The notes beneath the pieces were generated by a model. The model saw only the letters and a list, made by a program, of their open reading frames with translations. It ran no database searches and was not told the DNA's origin. A stretch of 64,000 nt of DNA from Porites lobata. Lineage: Eukaryota > Cnidaria > Anthozoa > Scleractinia > Poritidae. The stretch covers positions 1,181,001-1,245,000 of the forward strand of contig CALNXK010000099.1 in NCBI GenBank assembly GCA_942486035.1, written 5' to 3'. This document shows, piece after piece, positions 1-13,300 of the stretch (position 1 is its first letter; every line of letters begins with the position of its first letter). The position numbers and the translations under genes are program-made.

Positions 1-1218
1 GAAATTGTTCAGCCAGATCAGTCAATTCCTACAACAATATGCATGGGTTTGATGGTTTTTAAGCAAAAACTCTTTGAAAAAGCCTTTTCACTTTTTTAAA
101 TGACAGGTTCAGCTGGCTAGTACTGACTTTTTGAAAAGCACCCTTTGTGTGTGAAAGTTGCATACAGTGTAGCAGCTGTCTTTCAAATTCAAGTTTTGAT
201 CTGTTTTCATTCAAACACTCCTGTGACTGCATGTGTGATGCAATATACCATACATCTACATGCATGATGAAGAAAGAAAGCATAGAAATAAGGAATTTAT
301 TATTTCATTTACTATTAAACTATATTATTCATGTTCTGAAATGCTTATTGGCTTGTAGAGTAATCATGTAAACTACTAGTTACATATTTGTATGTAATGT
401 GTTGCTAAGAGTCTTACAATGTGCTTCAAATAACTATTTACCGTGAAAGTAAAAATTAGTTAACTATTATTTAGTTTATTATTTACCGTATACCCGCAGA
501 TAGCAATTAATGAATTAGGCTGAGTAGGATGTGAAGAATTATGCAGATTGAGGACTTGGATGTTATTCACTTTGGGCCTTTAGCCTTGGTGGATAACGTC
601 CTCCAAGATCTGCATAATTCTTCACATCATACGAAAACTGAATTCAAAGTAATATTGTTTTATTATTCATTCAAAATAATTATTTCTAAGTTCTTGACAA
701 GCTTAACTTCTTGTAGACTTCTTTCAAAACATCTTGGCCTATTTCTTGGCATGGTTTCAGGATGTAAACAGATCTTTTTCCTTGCAGATGCTCCTTAAAA
801 AGTAGATTACATCCATCAAACAATATGTTTTGACTATTCTTTCATTTCTCCCGCTCAGTTTATGAGTTAGTTAGAAATTCAACTATTTCATCTTCAGATA
901 GTTGTGGAATAAAAAGCTAGGCTTTCCTGCCTGGAAAGGAGGTTGATCGATGGTACATCATAGTTATGGTATATCATATTAATGTATACCATCAAACCCA
1001 TGGTATGTTGCTCGCATCTTCCAAATATGTAACCGCCAGTTGGTTATGAAGAATGAGCTGGGAGATTGGAGCCACTCAGAAACTGCAAAATATTTTGAGT
1101 GAATAATAATAACATATATCAATTGTGAAAAAGAAGTACACAGTAGAGAAGCTGTTCAGCATTCTAAGAAAATAATTATTACATACATTATATCCTGGAT
1201 CCACTTTTAAAATAATAG
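1..1218. other. 5' flanking intron of gene 1
   Basis: No exon of the aminopeptidase was recognised before 1219. The first exon in the window begins in the middle of a codon (phase 1), so this stretch must be intron and the signal/N-terminal exons lie outside the window. It holds AT-rich sequence and a 101-bp imperfect inverted repeat (528-628). The short open frames here have no recognisable protein features. Confidence 0.6.
528..628. repeat. imperfect inverted repeat (fold-back)
   Basis: The left arm GATGTGAAGAATTATGCAGAT is matched by its reverse complement ending at 628. The inner arms (GGATGTTAT / ATAACGTCC) also pair with a few mismatches. It is a MITE-like fold-back in the gene 1 intron. 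Confidence 0.7.
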
Positions 1219-1373
1219 ATCTCATTGCCATTCCGGACTTTGCTGCCGGAGCCATGGAGAACTGGGGTTTGATCACTTATCGATTGACTTCCCTGTTGTA
1301 TGACAAGCATAAGTCATCAGACTCGAACAAGCAGTGGGTTGCTGTTGTGGTTGCACATGAGCTTGCTCATCAG
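1219..1373 (+). other. active-site exon, version A (GAMEN/HELAH) of gene 1
   Basis: 155 nt, starting in phase 1 (AT after a split Asp codon) and ending on a complete codon before donor CAG|GTTTGT. It encodes PDFAAGAMENWGLITYR through VVVAHELAHQ: the N-terminus-recognition motif and the first two zinc ligands plus the general base. The acceptor (AATAATAG) has a poor pyrimidine tract. Confidence 0.85.
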
Positions 1374-4300
1374 GTTTGTAAATTGCTCAAAAAAAAGTGT
1401 ATGTGAGAGTGTTCGGAAAAGCACTGAAAAATTTGGTGATTGTCTAGGTCTCTGTCTTTCTTCAGGTGCTGGCTTTTTTTCCTTGTTCTGTTTTATTGTT
1501 TTTGCCTTTGCTCTGGCTTATGTAGCTGAAAGCTTTTTTTATTTTCAGTGCTTTAACTGTAAGTTTTTTTGCCTGTGTTTTTTTTTGTGTCTTAGTGCAT
1601 GTATCTTAAATGAAAAAATTCAAACTGGGATTAAGATCAAAATCACTGCCAATTACCTGTAGGTCATTCTTTTCTTGATACTCCCCATGCAAATTTTGTT
1701 GTTGTTGTTATTTTTGATCAAAAATGCATATGCATGAAAACTTTCTGTTGTGCCATCTAATAATACAGATGTATATATTACATTGGTACAAGACTGCATG
1801 ATTACCTGAAAAAAAAGAAAGAAAAATTGGACATATGACCTCTTTCAGGAAACCAATTCAGGCAGTTTGGTTCTTGTCTGTGGTCAAAGTTGTGAAAATG
1901 GTTGATTATGAAATTTCATAGTGTGTTCTTTGCAATATTGTTTTTGTCCATTATGCTCTTTTGGTATTATCACCTCTAATACCATAACCTCAACAACTGC
2001 TGACCATTAGTTTGTTTGCTGTAGAACAGTGCACCAGTAAAACTTTGCTGCATCTGCACAATGCCATAACAGTTTTTTTGCGTGCTATTTTGTTTTATAA
2101 ATAAGTTTAACTCAGCTGTACAGACATGTACCTTAAATTTGAATAACTTTTAAAATATTGATCACTAATGAAATAATAAAGTAAAGCTACTGATTAACTT
2201 CATTTCTCTTTAAACAACATGTATTTTGTTATTAACGTTTTTAAAAAGAGCCTTGCACTAAGTTAGAAGGGACAGTCCGTAGATAATGATTTATTAAAAA
2301 TCAGTAAATTTAAAACATACAAGTGAAAGACGGTGATCAAGCTCTCGGCTGCCCATTGTGCTTTTATAATGAGAGATTGTAATGTCTCACTATAAATGTG
2401 ATTTTGAGCACTCGTAAAGATATCAGGGAAATAAACATTTAAGCAAAATAATAAACTCATTCTAAATATAAAAATGTTAAAGTATGCGTGGCTTTGACAT
2501 GAATACACAATTATTATAACAGTGATCAACTTCTATTGTTGTGGACATGCTCAGGACGTAAAGTTAGTGGTACAACTGTAATTATTATAGCAATAGTCTG
2601 TAAATGTGCTGAATATAAAACCACACATTGCAATTCTATGTAAATCACCTAAAAAAAAATGATTATACCATATGTAACAAGCTTCAATTTTTAAATGTAA
2701 GGTTAATCGTAACCTTCCAAGGAAAGTGTACACTAACGGCTTTGCAAACGGCTTTCTCACCCGTTCGAACGGGTTTATCGAACGGCTGAACGGGTTATGA
2801 AGTATTCCGAACTGCTAACATGAACGGGTGAACGGCTCACTCACCCGTTTGAACGGGTTGACATAAACGGGTTCAGATACCTCATGATGAACGATGGTGT
2901 CATATTATCCTTCCGAAGGAATGGACAAATTTGGTCCAATTTAGGTTATGTTGAAAACTGTCCTGATGTGTTAACAAAACGAGAAAGCAGTTAAGTTTTG
3001 ATAAACAGGACTTTGTACTTCTTCTACTGAGGCAAGACTCGAATTTAAAGGAAAGTTGCCATTTGTTTACCTTTGCTGTGGTGTGCATTATAATGGCTTA
3101 GATTTGTCATACAAATGGAAACACCCATTTTCAATTTCAAAGAAAATTGGTAGATACAAAACTGCTTTGCATTAAATTTGTGAAAGAAAAAATACATGTG
3201 ATGACATCCAAAACTAATAATATTATTATAGTGCGAAGCCTTTTAGAAATGGTTTTGTTAAACAATTTGTTAAATAAGAATAAATTTAAATTATAAATTA
3301 AAGAAAAAACATACCTTAATTTTTTTAAAAGGAATTGAATTTTAAAGTTATGATCTTCATACTGTTATGGTGTTGTATGCAGACCTTATTGCAGTACCTG
3401 ATTTTCCCACTGGAGCAATGGAGAACTGGGGTCTTATCACTTTTAAGTTGACCTCAATCCTCTATCACCCGGGCAAGTCGTCGGACAGCAACAGACAATG
3501 GGTTGCAGTGGTTGTGGCACATGAGCTATCTCACCAGGTTAACTAGCTTACAAATGAATTTATCGCTTTCAGTCGGCTTTGACCTGGCCATAAGTTACTA
3601 TTTTTTTTTACCAATAATTGAATTGATTGAACTTCAAACCTCATGATTAATAATCGTAAAGTAGACTGTTCACAGTCCCCTATTTTTCTGATGATCGTCT
3701 TAATCTAGCGCTTTGTGTTATGGACGGCCATCTTGGATCCAGTGAGTTTCAAATTTACAGTGTACTTAAGTGGCCAGGGACGGCGCGGGTGTAAACCACA
3801 ATGCTCCCCCCCCTCGGTACATCAGAAACCAAGGTGACCACCCCTACCGGTATTTTAAGTGCTTGATCCTGACCATCTAATGAAGAAATAGGGGAGTGTG
3901 AACGGCCTATCATAAAGAAGATGTAAAGGAAATAATGACTGTTTGATGGCTCTTTTTAAATCAGCAAAACAGGGTTGAGTTTTTTTTTTTTGCTGGATTT
4001 CTTTTTGGAGAAATACTGAAGCCAAGGATCACTGAAAAAGTAAATCAAGCCCCAAGAAACAAGGGTTCATCCCATGTTTTAAATTTGATGAAACAATCCC
4101 TGTGTTTTATTCAACTATACTGCACTTTGACAGTAGGAAATCAAATTTTGAAAGAACTACAATTTACTGATCTATTTTGAATCACTCAATATGGTGTATT
4201 TCAATTTCAGTCAACTATGTCAACATTTTTAAAAGGTGATCAAGTTATAATTTAAGGTTTTTGTCAGTGATTGTCACGTCTGTTTCTGGGTTTGTTGAAG

Positions 4301-7300
4301 TTAAATTTTCAAACGTTATTCATTCCGTCAGTACACTTTTTGCCGTAGTTTACTGAAAGAATGTTTAATCTCCACCATGCTAATGTCTGTATACTTAGTT
4401 TATTTCCTACTTGGTCATTTTCAGTGGTTTGGTAATTTAGTGACAATGAAGTGGTGGAATGATCTATGGTTGAATGAAGGCTTTGCCAGTTTTATGGAAA
4501 ATGTTGGTGTGAATCATGTTGCCCCTGAGTGGAAGATGATGGATCAGTTTCTCCTTGATAAATTTCAAGTTTCCATGTCTCTGGATCAACTAACCAATTC
4601 ACACCCTATTATGGCTCAAGTTAGAGATCCAGCACAGATCAATTCTCTATTTGATTCAATTTCCTATGATAAGGTAGGCACAGCACATTCAGTCGTTGAT
4701 GTTCAAATTTGGGTAGATTCTCTGTTTTTGATTGCAAGTTTCACATTCTGCAACCATTAACAAATTTTCATACTTTTTGTTGTCACTACTTACTGTTTAC
4801 TAAATAAATGTTAATTGATAGTGTCACCATCAATTTTCTGTTTTAATGTTTTTGGCTAAAAACTGTACCACAGTGGAGTAATACATTGTACCTGTAGTAA
4901 AACAAACGAACGGAAATAGTGATTTGATTGGTTTATTGAACGGATACAAACGCGCGTGGCTTTTGGTTGGTTAAGCGAACGCTCAGGTGAAAAAACTTCA
5001 TGTCCGAGAACTTTCTAGAAATCAACCGATACTTCGCTTTGAAGTCATACTGCAACACGACTGGCCAATCGAACAATGCCTTCTCCATATTAGGGTTTTC
5101 TTTGGCAGGAAAACTAAGAGTCCATCTTTTAATCGTTTCGTCCACTGGCTGATAAAACAAATAACGAACACTTACCAGAAAAAGTTTTCAAGGTCATACA
5201 AAAATCGCTCTACTTTGTAGTTTGATCTTAATCATACAGTAATTTCACTGTTTTAGGGCGCATCGATTATCAGGATGTTACAGGATGTTTTGGGAAAGGA
5301 TGATTCTGGAAAGGATGTTTTCTTCAAAGGATTGCAACACTACCTTAAGAAATACAGCTTCAGTAATGCTGAGACAAATGATCTATGGAGGTGCCTTGAA
5401 CAAGCAAAACAGGGTGGAAAGGTGATTAGCACAATACCAAGTTGCTGTAAATAATCAAAACGTTTCAGTTATGGATACTCTCTTAAGTGTTTAGGATGAC
5501 GATGTTGGCATTTGCCATTGTTTTTATCATCCTGTAAGTGAGCGATCACTTGAACCATTTTTCTTCTTTATGGAACTTTTAGTGACAACATGAAACTACA
5601 CGTGTTGTTAATTAAAGATTGCATGCAGTGAATTTCCTTATGAAATGTAGCTTCAGGGAACCCGTGTGGTGTGATAGCTTGTGATTCTCGTAAGTGACCA
5701 CTAAAATTTCGCATGTTGGGTTGTCGCTTATAGAGGGTTTGACTGTATTTAAACTGCCAATTCTATGACAGGATCAAGGACTTGATGTTTCTTCCATGAT
5801 GAACACTTGGACAAGTCAAATGGGCTTTCCTGTCATCAATGTATCGAGACGTGACAGTAATCCGCTTGTTCTTGATGTCCAGCAACAGCGCTTCCTCATT
5901 CATCCGTTTAATAAACCTGAAGCTGATAGGTAAGTAAGCACATTCCTTATGGTTATCGTTATTCTCAGGTCTGCATTTTCCTATTCATCCCTTTTTCAAT
6001 CCTATGATTTTAATAATACAGCAGATCTAACAGTCAGTTGAGAAATCCTTCACCAATCAGTCTGAGCTAACAGAGCTTATTGCTTGATTTTCTATAGTTT
6101 CCCTTGGGAAGTGCCTCTAACTTACGTGACACAAGACTCTCCCAACCTGAGACATAAAGTTATGTTTAAGACAAAGGATGCAGTTGGTAAGAGCCAATAA
6201 TCTATTTCTTCTGGGGTGGGGAGGGAGAGGGGCTGGTATACCCTGGTGGTAAGAGTTTGTTTGAAGAAAATTCAGGGTTTGAATAAAACTTAAATTCAAT
6301 GTCAATGTGATTCTTTTCAGGTGCAAAGCGTTATTAATTAAAAGAAGCTCGTTAGTGTAACTAACTCAGTCGTAAAAAAATCCAATCTATCCGTCAGACG
6401 TTTGACCGTGTTGGATGTCGTTTTACTGTCATGGGACATAATTGTGCTTGACTCCACTTTCATAACTCATTCATGACTTCTTAACCCTTTAAGCCCCAAT
6501 ATCCACATACAAATTCCCCAAACTGATCTCCATACATTTCCTTTTAGAATTAGTTGAGAGAATTTGATGGCAGATCAAAGCATTTTCTCTTTAGTGATCA
6601 TTTTATACATTCTCATAACCTAATCTATTGACAAGGTATGAGTATTGTTGGGAGAAAATTGATGTTGGTCACCATTGGGACTTAAAGGGTTAAGTGACAT
6701 TTACAAAGATAGTTCAATAGCGTTACAATGTAAGGGCTTTGCTTTAGTTGATTTGCCAGAGGCAACTCGTAATCAATCTTGGATCAAGATGAATGCTGGC
6801 CAGACTGGATTCTATCGTGTGAACTATGATGAGAATAACTGGAGAAAACTTGCTGACCAACTGAATACAGATCACAAGGTAAACAACATCAGTTGTCCAC
6901 TTTATTTATATAGGGAGCTTAGGCAACCACCACGGCGACGGCAACGGCAACAAAAACGGCAGAAAAGCAATAGGTTTAATAAACAAAACAACTCGTCACG
7001 TGCATCACTCTTTTGTGTACATTTCTTTGCCGTCACTGCACGACTACGACGTGAAACACTTCCCTGTAGAAGAAAAACCTACTTATAACGCATTCCTCTC
7101 AAATTCAAAAAGAGTTGCGGAGAGCACTTATGAGAGATACCCAAGCAGCACCGACATTGAGTGTATTGTTACTTTATTTGTTTTAGAAATTCACTGCAGC
7201 TGACCGCGCAGGATTGTTGGAAGATGCCCTGAACCTTGCACGGCAAGTTTACTTTGTTGATTTCTTAGTTGACAAGGCTTGAGTTAAGCTCAAGGAACAG

Positions 7301-10300
7301 TAGCTTCAACGCCCCGATAAAATTAATACTGTATAATCACTTGCTTTGGGTTACCTCCCATGTGCGGATGGATTTTAGTAAATTCTATTGATGAGGCTTG
7401 CTTACCTTTATGTCAAAGTTTCTTTGTTCTAATCCTGAGAAGTCGTTGATATTGAAGAGGTCTGTTAATCAATACTTTAAACGAAATGCTGTGTTTGTAA
7501 ATGTCATTAAGAGTTGATGAATTGAAAACAAAGAATTTCAGAACTAAAGTGTAAAGCTACGTGCAAGCGGACGCAATATTGTTGGTTAACAACACCCAGC
7601 AGTGTTGTATGTTACATGTTGCGTCCGTTTTCACATTCTGCCGCATGTTGTTACGCAAAGTTTGAAACCGATCAATGTATAGAGCGTTTTCATTCACGTG
7701 GCTAGCATCTATGCAAACTTATGGGAACAAGCGCGGACGTAAACAAAACGTTCAACTTTTACTGGATTGGTTTGGAGCACCAACATGGCCGCGTTTCATT
7801 GTTTTGGTACACCAATATGGCTGCCGTGATTTCATGTGAAAACGCTCTGTTTGTTCAAGATGGTATGATTTTCTTGATTTTGAATCTTAATGTTTCATTA
7901 TTTAGGAGTGGCATGTTAGATTATGACTTAGCGTTGGATCTCACTCCATATCTGGTGAACGAAAAGGATTATGTTCCATGGATGTCAGCGTTAAATAACT
8001 TGGCTTACATTGCCACGCAGTTTTCCACTTTGGACTCAGAAAACAATGAAAATACACACTATTACCTAGCGTACAAGGTACAGTAATGCTGACTTACATT
8101 TCCACATGGCTTAGAGTGAGTGAAATGATGCAATTTATGACAGATGTGATTTAGAGGAAAACTGGTGTGATTCGTGAATAAATCACATTACTGCTGAGAG
8201 CCGATCAGATTGCAAGGATCACCAGTGATTTCAAAATGGAAGTAATATTGTAGTTATCATGTCCTAACTTTGAACGCTCAGAGACTTTACATTGCTTTTT
8301 TTACAAAACGTTAAATAAACGGTTTCCAAATTTTGAAATTCCTTAACTTCGCAATGACATGACAATTTCATGACGTAGTTGTCAATCATGTCAGAAACTT
8401 TTTAACGGAGTTGTGAATTCGACGTGCAGCGAAACTAGAAATTAGACAGTTTCGAAATTCCCGAGGTTTTGTCAATAACTGCACTGAAGGGGAATCCCAT
8501 AATTCCTGTCGCAAGATTTCCAGAGAGAAAAAGATTTTTTTAATAGAGGTGAATTAATGAGGACACAGATACGTGTTTTATCGTTCTGATGAATTCCAGT
8601 TTTCAGTCGACGGGTAGTTTGTTTGAGAATACCAGTTTTCTCACCTTGTGTTATTCCATTTTTTATTGTCTGTAGAGATACATCTACCGTCTTCTTCAAA
8701 ATGTTGCCACAGATTTGGGATGGGAGGAGCGCAACAGCGATACGCATTTGGAGAGGTAACGTTGGGTACAATTGAATTACAGTTCTTCTAATTTATTGAA
8801 AAAAAGGCACCCGAAGAGTCGATCAAATTTTACCTTTGCCCGCGATACTTCATACAATTCATTTACGCGCGTAAAATTTACACGTAAAATTTACGCACCA
8901 GTGGAAATCCACCCTTATATGCCAGGCGGATAACACTCAGATCTATATGATATTTTGTTCATTATTTGGAGGGACTCCAAGTCTAAAATTGAATCGTGCA
9001 TACAGAATACCGAATGCGCATTCAGCGTTATAAATGGGAACTAATAGTCGTTGAATGGCATGTTTGGACGTGTGGCTAAGTGTCTCAACATTGAAAACAC
9101 CGCCTGAATAAGGTAGCGTTTAAGCAACAACGACTGTCACCACTTCATTAACGTCAGTTAAAATTTGAAATGGCGCTGCTCCAAGCTTTATCGCGCTTCT
9201 TCCACCTTGTTCAATTTGTCAACTGATGACAATTCTTATGGAGTTGAATTCTAAAAGACAGTCTTAAAATTCTTGAGGCATTTTTACGTCTTAGTCGTGC
9301 AGTGACGGCAAAGAAATATACAAAAAAGCTTGATGGACGCGCAGTATCGTTGTTTTGCCAGTTTTCGTTGACGTCTCCGTCGTCGTGCTTAAGCGGGAGC
9401 TTAAGTAAAGGCGTTTTTGAGCGACGCATGTCAACCGGAAGTGAGGTCTTTTTCATTTTAAAGCACCTTGACGCTCCCAAATTTGTATTTCTAAGTGTCT
9501 TCACTATTATAGAGACTAGTTGTCCTAAAATTTGGGCAAAACCACTGTCCAAAAATGAAAAAAGACCACTTCCGGTGGACGTGCGTCGCTCAAAAACGTC
9601 TTTGCTTAAGTTCACTAATATTGTCCTCTCGGCTCCAACTTGTGACAAGACTTCTGAATGATGTTTAAAAAACTTCATGCTGACACTTGGCCAGGACACG
9701 ATACTATGACGGTGCTTTTGTTGGACCTGGTACGTTGTTTGAAACCAGTTAATTGATTCCATTTTTGTCTTCATGGTTGAAGGTACCTTCGAGCTACTGT
9801 TCTGCATTTAGTGTCAGAGTACGAAGATGCCGTTCCAATGAAAGAACGAAAAGGCTACTACACTCACGCTTTGAGTTTGTTTGAAAACTGGCTGGACAAC
9901 AATGATCCGTGAGTATTCTGATTCCTTTTTCTAATCTGTTTTTCTTAACTTTGACTTTTAATTTTAGAATATCGGATGAGGCTGAACACGATATCAAAAA
10001 TAAGGGACTGGTCAAAAAGTATGGGGGCGGGGTGGGCCCGGAGCATTTGGAAATGTGGTTGATAAAAAACACATGGCCCACCCCTCCCTTTGGTACAAAA
10101 ATGACTGACCCACCCCTAAAGCAAGGTTGGAAATTGCATGACCCACCGCCTAGATGTTTGGTTTCCTCTTAATAATCCAATAAAACCTTGTTCTGTGCTT
10201 GACAAAATTTGTTGATACACTGCTACAACCAATATCAAAATCACAGCAATCATACCCTTCACTGAAAAGACAAATGTGAAAAACCGAACATCTCTTGTTC

Positions 10301-13300
10301 GATGGACGTTATGAGTCTTGACACAAATATACATCAAAACGAGGGTATATTGAAATTGTCTGTCACTAAGCATATGAAAAGTTATACAAAGACAATCCAT
10401 TCCCACACATTACTTGCCGGGAATGCTTAGATTAATCCCCTAAGAAAATTTCTTCCACTTCAGTGGAAAGCACTACCTACAAAACCATGGAAGTGCAATG
10501 GGCACAAAGACAGCAGTTTTGATTCCTTTGCCGATATTTTCATGACATATATTGAAACAACAACTCTAAGCAAAACTGTCTTTAGAACAACAGTTTGGAA
10601 ATGCTACATACACGATATCTTTTCCCTATGGGACATGAGTAAACCAGACATCGAAGCCTTCATTGAACAAGCAAACTGACATCACCCAACTATTGAATTC
10701 ACGGCCGAAACATTTGACACTGAGACTGCGTTTTTAGACGCGGTTGTATACAAAGACACAAGATTCAAGGAAAAATCTATTCTTGATGCAAAGACACATT
10801 TTAAACAAACGGAAACCTTCTTGCAAACACATTTCACCTCGTGTCACCCTTCAAAGGTTAAAAAAGGATTTGTCAAAGGAGAAGCCTTGCAAATCCTACG
10901 AAAAAACTCCTCAGAAACAACCTTTGAGGAAAAAAATTCAAATTAAAAAAAAAAAAAAACGGTTGATGGACGGAGGCTACCCACAATCGTTGATAGAAAA
11001 CCTATTACCAGAAATAAAATTCACAAAAGGGAGTCTAAACTCCTAAAACAAAACAACAAGGAGGAAAAAGAAATATTGCTATTCGTGACACAATACCAGC
11101 CCTCCGTGTCTACTATAAAGGAAGCTTGAATGAAAAAATGGAATCTTATACAAAACCAACTATAACTTCAATAAGTTTTTAAAGAACCACCAATCATTTC
11201 CTTACAAAAAGGGAAAATATGGAAAGGACATGCTCGTTAGAGCCAAAAAAAAAAGGTTAACAGAGGGTTCCACGCCCGTATAGATGAGCGGCCTGTCACC
11301 CTTTGTATTTTCTTGCACAACAGGTTTGTGAGTATTTGTCTCGTTAGTAGTTAGTGCCTATCTATGTAATAAAATAGGTTGACCCACCCCCTAAGGGTAG
11401 CTGAAAATTGCACGACCCACCCCTTGCACGAGGCTCGAAACCTCATGACCCACCCCCTCTCTGCTCTGGCCCCCACCCTATACTTTGTGACCAGTCCCTA
11501 ATCATGCTGAAATTTGCCCAAGCCGTTAATGGTTCTTGCTATAAATCGTGCGAAAGCCCAATTCAATAATTTACACTTAAGCATTTTCAAAAACGAGAGC
11601 GTAGTAGTAGTGACACCGATGCATAATGATTGTAGTTTAAGACAACACCGAGTGAAAATGGGTCTTTGTCTTTGTAGGACTAGATGGCAATGAGTGTTGC
11701 AGTTTTATACGTGAATTGTTAAAACCTCATGTCGTTTTGAACTTCTTAATTACAGGATCACTCCCAACTTACGTAGCACTGTTTATTCGCTCGGCGTAAA
11801 AGATGCTGATGAAGCGACGTGGAATAAAGTCTTTGATAGATACCTCAAAGAGACCGTTCCATCTGAAAAGCGAAAGCTCATGTACGCAGTAACCAATATT
11901 CGAAACAAGAAGATTTTACAAAAGTAAGCACTTTTAAGATGTTGTATCCGTTAATGATAACTGCACTTAGGAGCTGACTTATCTCAGGGCTTAAGATTAA
12001 TAATGGTAATTGAACTGAGTGGAGTGCAGTTTGGTCTGAAATCATACGCGTGATTTTAAAATCGGACAAGAGCGCAGCGCGAGTTGGATTTGAAAGCACA
12101 AGTATGATTTCGGACCAAAATTGCACGACGCGAAGTTCAATTGCCACTTTATTACAGCCATTTTGAAGACGCAGAATTCTGTCAGTACCATTATCTATTT
12201 GACTTAGCAGCCGGTTTGTTAAAGAGCGGAAAGAAAAAGGCTTTTAATCTCATTTTGTACCTGAAACAGAAGTGATGCAATGTAGAGCGAAAATGGCACG
12301 ATTGAAAACAGAAATGATGCAATTTAAAACATAACTGACGCGATTTGGAACAGACGTGATTAAGGACAGAAAATTGTGCATGATTCGTGAATAAATCGCA
12401 CTGCTGAGAGCCAATCAGATTGCAGGGATCACAAGTGATTTCAAAGTGGATATAATAAAGTTTGTTATTGACAGCTAAATCCCTTTTGAAGGTGTCTGGC
12501 GGGATATTGTATGAAAACTGCGCGATGAGGCATTATTTTCAGTCGTGTAAGATATACAGTGGTTTCCTGATAGCTTGAACCTTCCTGGAAAATCGAAAAA
12601 AGTTCAAGTTCTTGGGAGTGCGAAGCAATTAACGGAAAATCGAAGGAAACGGGATGGGAAGGAAATGCACGTATCATACACACTTCACTTCAACAGCAGC
12701 AGAGATATAATGTTCTTTTGCAAAAGGATTTAAGCAAAAAAGCTTGTTTGATATTCAGGGGGAAACTGTATTTGAACTGGTTTGATAAAAAAGACAAAGA
12801 ATACTGTAGTGGACAGTTTTTTTCCCGACCTGTCACGCGCAAAACGTGGTTCGAGTTATCGAAGATAAAATTATATAGAAGTGGTGTGAAGTGCTTCGAG
12901 TTAGCGGGAGTGTCGAGTTATCGAGGTACCACTGGTTACCCTCCGCTTGGATTCGTGTTATCTGAATCTTGTAAAGTATTAAATTCCAATTTTTCATGTG
13001 CCATGTTTCCTTGATTTATGCCTTAGACTCCTAGAGTACTCTTTACAAGACGACAAGGTTCGTTCCCAGGATTCTGTGGCTGTTATAGACTCAATTGCAA
13101 TGAATCCCGAGGGGCGCCTTATAGCTTGGCGTTTTGTCCAGGCAAAGTACAAGTTGTTGTTTAATAGGTGAGTTCATTATCATATTTGGAACAGGAAAAG
13201 AAGTATTACAAGGAAAGAAACAAGAGGTTAACCTTCTTTTTCAGTGACATAAAATCCTTACTTTTTTTGCCAGGAGAGGCCTGCTGCATAGATCTCTCAT

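Noticed and set aside
541..798. 85-codon open frame near the window start
   Set aside because: Its first part is the loop and arm of the 528-628 inverted repeat; the rest is AT-rich intron.
1219..1373. First active-site exon as the remnant of a separate upstream gene rather than an alternative exon
   Set aside because: No second copy of the following WFGN exon lies between the two, and length, phase and splice sites are intact in both. It cannot be fully excluded without the sequence upstream and RNA data.
9211..9807. 198-codon minus-strand open frame
   Set aside because: It runs across the fold-back MITE 9399-9613 and a dispersed repeat and overlaps a true exon of gene 1 on the other strand. 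The repeated CERRTSTGSG-like segments come from the two MITE arms.
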